NCBI RefSeq assembly: GCF_013410665.1
Contig: NZ_JACCFM010000001.1
Coordinates: 3,286,001-3,350,000, forward strand
Length of the DNA: 64,000 nucleotides
Direction of reading: 5' to 3'
From: Leifsonia psychrotolerans
Lineage (GTDB): Bacteria > Actinomycetota > Actinomycetes > Actinomycetales > Microbacteriaceae
The notes beneath the pieces are model-generated. The model made no database searches. It had not been told where the DNA came from and saw only the letters and a list, made by a program, of their open reading frames with translations. Both the position numbers and the translations under genes were made by a program. Positions 59,382 through 64,000 of this stretch are shown here, piece after piece (the first letter of the stretch is position 1; every line of letters begins with the position of its first letter).

Positions 59382-60761
59382 ATGAACAGGCTCACCAAGG
59401 CCGTCATCGCCATCGCAGGTGCCGGTGCCGTCGTGGTCGGACTCCTGCTCGGTGGCGGAGAAACGTTGGCCTCCTGGACCGCGTCGATGCGGGTTGACGC
59501 CAGCACGATCGCAGCGGGATCCCTCGCCACGACCGCGAACGCCACCTCATCGCTCACCACGACCTTCACCGGCAGCGCGCTGTCTACGACGGGGAGCCTC
59601 ACCCTCGCCAACACCGGTACGGTGGCGGGCGACTATCGCACGGCGCTGACACTCGGCAGCGGCTCGTCTGCCGCGCTCGCTCGAAACATTGCGCTCATCG
59701 CCTGGCCGGTGGCGAACGAGGCAGCGTGCACCGCCGCGGCCACCCCGACGTCGGCCGTCTCCGGCACGCTGGCCGTGATGCCGGCCGTGACCGGAACGCT
59801 GCCAGCACAGGCATCCGCGGTGCTGTGTCTGCGCACGACTCTCACCTCGGCGAGCGCCGTCAGCAGCGGAAGCTCGGTTTCGGTCACGCTGACGGCCACC
59901 ACAACGAGCGGGGGCTGGACGAGCACGACGAGCAGTTCCTTCGTGCAGACCTTCACCGACGCTGTCGTGCCCGTTGACACGGGCACGTGGTACCAGCTCG
60001 TGAACACGAAGAGCAAGGCCTGTGTCAGCGCGACCCCGTCGAATCCCGCCAACGGCTCAGACATCTTCCAAGTCCCCTCGTGCGGTCAACTCGGCACGGC
60101 CAACGAATCGTGGCTCTTCACTACGACTGCGAACGGATACACCACCGTTTCGAACGGCCTCGCCGCGTCGTCGCTGGTCTGGGGCGTTGCAGCCCCGGCG
60201 ACGAGCGTCGCCGCCCGCGTTCAGCTGCAGACCGCTGCCGCCGGATCGCCCGCGCAACAGTGGAAGCCCGTCAAGTTGGCGAACGGGCTCTACCAGTTCG
60301 TCAACCTCGGAAGCGGGCTGTGCCTGTCCACCGACGGTTCATCGTCCTATGGATCGGCGCTGCAACAGCAGCCGTGCGCCAGCACCAACCCGGCCCAGAC
60401 GTTCTCACTGAACTCGACCGGCTTGATCATGGCGCAGGCGGCCACCCCGCCGAGCGGTGCAGTGCAGCTGGCCTGCACCTCCGACGGCTGGAATGCGTCC
60501 CTCGCCTTCCCGAAGCCGGTCGGCCAGAGCAACGCGACGACATATCAGGTGACGGCGAACGGTGTCGCCATCAGCACAAACGCGAGCGACTGGTACACGA
60601 CGGTTCAGCTCGGTCGTGACAACATGCCCGTCGCTAGCTTCTCGCCCGGCCGATACACGATTGTCGTGACTCGTGTTCAGTCGAATGGAACCACAACCCT
60701 CGTCGGCTCGGGCACCGTGGCCGTCGGGCTGCCAAGCAACCGCACGACCACCTGCGGCTGA
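59382..60761 (+). CDS. Secreted protein with TasA/SipW-like N-terminus and ricin-type lectin domain
   Basis: ATG 59382 follows GAGGGGGGA and is preferred over 59355. The 459 residues start with a signal and the segment E-T-L-A-S-W-T-A-S-M-R-V-D, as in alternate-signal or camelysin-type exported proteins. A Thr/Ser/Ala-rich beta region follows. A ricin B-type trefoil spans about 200-350, with repeats ending in Q-x-W/F such as P-A-Q-Q-W-K and P-A-Q-T-F-S and cysteine pairs. A fibronectin-like C-terminal domain ends in T-C-G. No sortase motif. Probably a cell-surface or secreted carbohydrate-binding protein. Confidence 0.72.
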   Translation: MNRLTKAVIAIAGAGAVVVGLLLGGGETLASWTASMRVDASTIAAGSLATTANATSSLTTTFTGSALSTTGSLTLANTGTVAGDYRTALTLGSGSSAALARNIALIAWPVANEAACTAAATPTSAVSGTLAVMPAVTGTLPAQASAVLCLRTTLTSASAVSSGSSVSVTLTATTTSGGWTSTTSSSFVQTFTDAVVPVDTGTWYQLVNTKSKACVSATPSNPANGSDIFQVPSCGQLGTANESWLFTTTANGYTTVSNGLAASSLVWGVAAPATSVAARVQLQTAAAGSPAQQWKPVKLANGLYQFVNLGSGLCLSTDGSSSYGSALQQQPCASTNPAQTFSLNSTGLIMAQAATPPSGAVQLACTSDGWNASLAFPKPVGQSNATTYQVTANGVAISTNASDWYTTVQLGRDNMPVASFSPGRYTIVVTRVQSNGTTTLVGSGTVAVGLPSNRTTTCG

Positions 60762-60768
60762 GCACAAA

Positions 60769-60825
60769 CGAGTGCGGCCAGATCGCTGGTCCGGACGAGC
60801 CAAACCGGCGATCTGGCCGCACTCG
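60769..60825. terminator. Bidirectional terminator between lectin gene and purQ
   Basis: 18-bp perfect arms CGAGTGCGGCCAGATCGC (60769-60786) and the complement (60808-60825), extended inward by CTGGT/ACCGG with one wobble. It sits 8 nt after one stop and 20 nt before the convergent one. Confidence 0.82.
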
Positions 60826-60844
60826 AATGGTGGGCCGGGTGGTG

Positions 60845-61543
60845 CTACGCGCCGATGAGCGTGCGCTGAATCACCGAGGTGAAGAACGCCAGGCCGTCAA
60901 CGCCTGAGCGCATGGCCTCTGCGGTGTCAGGGCCAAAGCCCGGCTCCACCGCGTGCTCGGGGTGTGGCATCAGACCGACGACGTTGCCGCGCGCGTTCGC
61001 GACGCCGGCGATGTCGTTGAGCGAACCGTTGGGGTTGACGTCGAGGTAGCGGAAGACGACCTGGCCTTCGCCTTCGAGGCGGGCGAGGGTCTCGGCGGAG
61101 GCGATGAAACCACCCTCACCGTTCTTCAACGGGATGGTGATCTCGGCTCCGGCTTCGAAGTCGCTCGTCCACGCCGTCGTGTTGTTCTCGACGCGCAGCT
61201 TCTGGTCGCGGCAGATGAAAGCGCCGTGGTCGTTACGGATCAGGCCGCCCTCGACCAGGTGTGCCTCGGCCAGCATCTGGAAGCCGTTGCAGATTCCCAG
61301 CACGGGCATACCCTTGTTCGCCGCGTCGATGACCTCGGTCATGATCGGCGACAGGCTTGCGATGGCGCCGCAGCGCAGGTAATCGCCGTAGCTGAATCCA
61401 CCGGGAAGCACGAGCGCATCAACGCCGTGCAGGTCGTGGTCGCCGTGCCACAGTGCAACAGGCTCGGCCCCGGCGAGGCGGATTGCGCGCTGTGCATCGC
61501 GGTCGTCCAGCGACCCGGGAAAGGTGACGACGCCGATGCGCAT
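60845..61543 (-). CDS. purQ: Phosphoribosylformylglycinamidine synthase subunit PurQ
   Basis: 232 residues, class I glutamine amidotransferase. The nucleophile cysteine is in L-G-I-C-N-G-F-Q (near residue 93) and the His/Glu pair is in M-P-H-P-E-H. It supplies ammonia to PurL. The start codon overlaps the purS stop by one base (TAATG). Confidence 0.94.
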   Translation of the reverse strand: MRIGVVTFPGSLDDRDAQRAIRLAGAEPVALWHGDHDLHGVDALVLPGGFSYGDYLRCGAIASLSPIMTEVIDAANKGMPVLGICNGFQMLAEAHLVEGGLIRNDHGAFICRDQKLRVENNTTAWTSDFEAGAEITIPLKNGEGGFIASAETLARLEGEGQVVFRYLDVNPNGSLNDIAGVANARGNVVGLMPHPEHAVEPGFGPDTAEAMRSGVDGLAFFTSVIQRTLIGA

Positions 61544-61809
61544 TAGTTCACGGCCTCCGCGGTGCCAACGACGTGAATGCCGACGACATCTTCGATGACA
61601 GAGTTCGACAGCACGGTGTCGGCCAACTGCGCAATATCGGCGAGAGCCGCGGCATCCGCCGGCCCGTCGATGGTGATCTCAAAACGTTTGCCGACGCGCA
61701 CGCCGGTGAACTGGGATTTGCCGAGGCGACCCAGGGCGCCGGCGACGGCCTTGCCCTGCGGGTCGAGCAGTTCGGCCTTGGGCATAACTTCAACAACGAT
61801 GGTCGGCAT
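61543..61809 (-). CDS. purS: Phosphoribosylformylglycinamidine synthase subunit PurS
   Basis: 88 residues, the small bridging subunit. Typical features are [15 protein letters not shown] near the start and G-K-R-F-E-I in the middle. First gene of a purS-purQ unit. PurL is encoded elsewhere (45590-47899). Confidence 0.92.
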   Translation of the reverse strand: MPTIVVEVMPKAELLDPQGKAVAGALGRLGKSQFTGVRVGKRFEITIDGPADAAALADIAQLADTVLSNSVIEDVVGIHVVGTAEAVN

Positions 61810-61919
61810 GGCGCACTCCGCAGGGCTCGAGGGTGGGATGGCCCTATTCTACAGGCGGCCGGACCCGTCGCCGAGCGCGCGAGCGCGGGGCGGGCGGGCC
61901 CGACGAATCCGGGCCGAGC

Positions 61920-62306
61920 CTATTCGGCGGGAAGAGCGACGACCACATCGATCTCGACGAGGATGTCGTACAACTCGCTGCCGACGGTGGTGCGCACCGG
62001 GTACGGCTCGCTGAAAACCGCGGCGTATGCCGCGTTGTAAGCGGCGAAATCGCGCTTGAGGTGCTGGAGGTGAGCCGTGGTTTTCACCACATCGTCCATC
62101 GTTGCGCCGGCCGCGGTCACGACGGCCTCGATGTTACGCAGCACCTGGGCGGTCTGCTCGGCGACGCCGCCCGCGACGACCTCGCCGGTTGCGGGATCCT
62201 GCGGGCCGAAGCCGGCCGTGTAGAGGAAGCCGTTGGCGACGACGCCGTGGCTGTAGGGGCCGGCCGGGGTTGGCGCGTTGGGAATAAGGATGGCCTGCTT
62301 GGGCAT
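61920..62306 (-). CDS. RidA-family enamine/imine deaminase
   Basis: 128 residues with the YjgF/RidA pattern: P-N-A-P-T-P-A-G-P-Y-S-H-G, G-F-G-P-Q-D-P-A-T-G-E, Q-T-A-Q-V-L-R-N-I and a late Y-P-V-R-T-T-V arginine. RidA removes reactive 2-aminoacrylate-like imines formed by PLP enzymes. It lies 50 nt downstream of iclR on the same strand and probably belongs to the same D-amino-acid-related unit. Confidence 0.87.
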   Translation of the reverse strand: MPKQAILIPNAPTPAGPYSHGVVANGFLYTAGFGPQDPATGEVVAGGVAEQTAQVLRNIEAVVTAAGATMDDVVKTTAHLQHLKRDFAAYNAAYAAVFSEPYPVRTTVGSELYDILVEIDVVVALPAE

Positions 62307-62356
62307 GTGTGTCCTGTCGGTTGTGGCGGGGTAGGTGATGACGGGTGCGCGGAACG

Positions 62357-63091
62357 CTAGCCGAGCTGCTGGGAAACGCGGTGGGCTGTGGCGAGAAGCG
62401 CGGGAACGAGTGTCTTGAGGGCGTCCAGATCGTTGACCACTCGGATCGAACTGATCGAAATCGCCCCCAGGATGGTGCCGGTTGAGTCGCTCACCGGGGC
62501 AGCGATGCAGTTCATGAAATCCTCGAACTCGCCGTCATCGACGCCCCATCCGGTGCGGGCGATCTCGTCCACCTCAGCGTCGAGAGCCTCCCGCGTGGTC
62601 AAGGTATTGGGGGTGTGTGCGGTCCAGTCGGTTCCGGCGAGAATGTCGTCACGGCGCGAGGCCGGCAGCATCGACAGGATGGACTTGCCGACGCCGGTGC
62701 AGTGGGGCAGCACCGAGCGGCCGATGCGCGAGTACATGCGTACCCCGGCGGTGTCTTCGATTTTGTCGACGTAGACGACGCTGTTGTCGATCAACTGGGC
62801 CAGGTGAATCGTGCTGCCCACGCGCTTTTGCAGCTCGCGCAGTTCGTCATGTGCGATGCGGCGCAGGTCGATCTTGTCGAGGGCTTCCTGCCCGATCGCG
62901 ATCATGCGGTGTCCGATGTGGTAGCTGCCGTCGGGCCGGTGCACGAGAAAGCCGGCCTGTTCGAGGGTCTGCAGCTGACGAAACACCGTCGAGCGGTGAA
63001 CCTCGAAATGCGCGGCCATCTCGGCCAGCGTGCGCGGCGACTCGGAAATGAACTCGATGATTTCAGTGGCCCGCTTGATGGTCTGCGACAT
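62357..63091 (-). CDS. IclR-family transcriptional regulator
   Basis: 244 residues: winged HTH (about 1-65; L-A-E-M-A-A-H-F-E-V-H-R-S-T-V-F-R-Q-L-Q) and a C-terminal GAF-like effector domain with G-V-G-K-S-I-L and A-I-S-I-S-S. ATG 63091 has TAGAGT 6 nt upstream, so probably leaderless. Divergent from the PfkB kinase gene. The operator-like TGCAAC/GTTGCA sites in the shared intergenic region also occur before the D-aminoacylase gene at 43908. Confidence 0.88.
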   Translation of the reverse strand: MSQTIKRATEIIEFISESPRTLAEMAAHFEVHRSTVFRQLQTLEQAGFLVHRPDGSYHIGHRMIAIGQEALDKIDLRRIAHDELRELQKRVGSTIHLAQLIDNSVVYVDKIEDTAGVRMYSRIGRSVLPHCTGVGKSILSMLPASRRDDILAGTDWTAHTPNTLTTREALDAEVDEIARTGWGVDDGEFEDFMNCIAAPVSDSTGTILGAISISSIRVVNDLDALKTLVPALLATAHRVSQQLG

Positions 63092-63346
63092 ACGAGCACT
63101 CTATATGCACAATGAAGTGCAGCATGTGCAACTCGAGGAAACCGAGTGGAATGTCGCTATCAGTGCAACATATGCAACGGTCTATGCGGATGTTGCAAAT
63201 TGGGTTTGACATTCTCGCTCTCGGCTCCCTAGTGTGGGGCTGCACCACGAAACGTGCAACGCATGTTGCAAATAATGCAACACGCGCCGGAGGCTAACAC
63301 CGGAGCGCACTCCCTGCACTGAGTGCACGCTGTGAGAGAAGGATCG
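63092..63346. promoter_or_regulatory. Divergent iclR/kinase promoter with IclR-like operators
   Basis: Kinase promoter: -35 TTGACA (63206-63211), 18-bp spacer, -10 TAGTGT (63230-63235). Operator candidates are GTGCAACATATGCAAC (63163-63178), TGTTGCAAAT (63191-63200), and the dyad TGCAAC-GCAT-GTTGCA (63255-63270) just after the expected start point, with another TGCAACA at 63276. iclR has a leaderless -10 at 63103-63098. Confidence 0.68.
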
Positions 63347-64000
63347 ATGCAGACCATGCCACCGCTGAGCTCGCCCCCGGCGAGCGGCGCGCGTGACAGC
63401 GCGACCGCTGCCGCGCTCTGCCTGGGCGAGACCATGGTCATGCTCGGTGCAGACGAAGGCAGCCTGAGCGAGAGCGCCGTCGCCCGCCTCTACGTCGCGG
63501 GTGCCGAGTCCAACGTCGCAACGGGCATCGCGCATCTCGGTCACCACGTCGAGTGGTTCAGTCGCCTCGGCGACGACCCCTTCGGTGAACGCATCCGGTC
63601 GTCCCTTGGCAACCGCGGGGTCGACACCCGTCGCGTGATCGTCGATCCCGACCATGGTACGGGTATCTACTTCAAGGATTGGTCGAGCGGCGAGAGCTCG
63701 GTCTACTACTATCGTTCAGATTCGGCGGCGGCGCAGCTGAGCCTGGCCGACTTTGCAGGCCTCGAGTTGTCGACGCGTCGTCTCTGCCATCTCTCCGGAA
63801 TCACCCCGGCACTCTCGCCCAGCTGTGACGCGGCGATGGGGGAGCTGCTGCTCACCCGGGAGCGCGGCGACACCGTGATCAGCTTCGATGTCAACCATCG
63901 CGCGCAGCTCTGGTCTGCCGAGGTCGCCGCCCCGCGCATGCTCGAGCTCGCTCGGGGAGCCGACATCGTGATCGTGGGCCGCGACGAAGCCGAGACGTTG
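63347..64000 (+). CDS. PfkB-family carbohydrate kinase (3' end cut by window)
   Basis: 218 codons are visible and the frame is open at the window end. Starts at ATG with GAGAGAAGGA upstream. The N-terminal ribokinase-fold signature G-A-E-S-N-V-A-T-G-I-A-H-L-G (about 51-64) is preceded by C-L-G-E-T-M-V-M-L, and F-S-R-L-G-D-D-P-F-G follows, as in 2-keto-3-deoxygluconate kinases. The ATP-binding C-terminal signature is beyond the window. Divergent from iclR and likely repressed by it. Confidence 0.85.
   Translation, partial: MQTMPPLSSPPASGARDSATAAALCLGETMVMLGADEGSLSESAVARLYVAGAESNVATGIAHLGHHVEWFSRLGDDPFGERIRSSLGNRGVDTRRVIVDPDHGTGIYFKDWSSGESSVYYYRSDSAAAQLSLADFAGLELSTRRLCHLSGITPALSPSCDAAMGELLLTRERGDTVISFDVNHRAQLWSAEVAAPRMLELARGADIVIVGRDEAETL

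Overview
The window is a high-GC actinobacterial chromosome segment, most likely from the family Microbacteriaceae. The rRNA operon has no tRNA in the 16S-23S spacer. The gene set fits this family: F420-type LLM oxidoreductase, 13E12/DUF222 HNH protein, DUF3151, septum-formation domain protein, and LAETG sortase substrate. Many genes appear leaderless, with TANNNT followed about 6 nt later by ATG or GTG. I cannot name the genus from memory of the 16S with confidence.

Layout. 1-8125: a catabolic cluster with an F420-type LLM oxidoreductase (cut by the window start), a complete NMT1/THI5-type ABC importer, a class III aminotransferase and a CoA-acylating malonate/methylmalonate-semialdehyde dehydrogenase. 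Together they suggest pyrimidine/beta-alanine catabolism. 8367-13555: pyrE, a septum-formation domain membrane protein, a HAD-IIA phosphatase, and an mntH-mntR manganese operon with two tandem operators, one covering the mntH start codon. 13760-20031: a 13E12/HNH protein, then a ROK regulator with a xylose/ribose-type ABC importer. 20070-26923: a SpoU methyltransferase, a decayed DUF11 fragment, and two divergent pairs of YhgE/Pip membrane protein plus a degenerate ABC-ATPase-like protein, with a TetR regulator and a TetR-like operator. 27069-31098: a small membrane protein, DUF3151, purA and an amidase.

31738-37196 is a complete 16S-23S-5S rRNA operon. It is followed by a 14-unit tandem array of a ~99-bp palindrome-containing repeat (37246-38665), whose family also occurs dispersed in other intergenic regions. 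A LysR/YeiH divergent pair follows, then a second free-standing 5S gene with its own terminator (40899-41054).

41250-48960 carries a DMT transporter, chorismate mutase, an SDR, an N-acyl-D-amino-acid deacylase, purL and a small RelA/SpoT-type alarmone synthetase. 49179-54825 is a five-gene aminophosphonate uptake and breakdown operon (phnD, phnC, fused phnE, FAD oxidase, phosphonatase-like HAD). 54862-60761 holds surface/secreted proteins, DUF3817, an acyl-CoA ligase and a DUF4232 lipoprotein. 60845-61809 is purS-purQ. 61920-64000 is ridA-iclR with a divergent PfkB kinase cut by the window end. The D-aminoacylase promoter and the iclR/kinase intergenic region share a TGCAAC/GTTGCA-type operator, suggesting one IclR regulon for D-amino-acid derivatives.

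No CRISPR array, transposase, integrase, prophage or tRNA gene was recognised.
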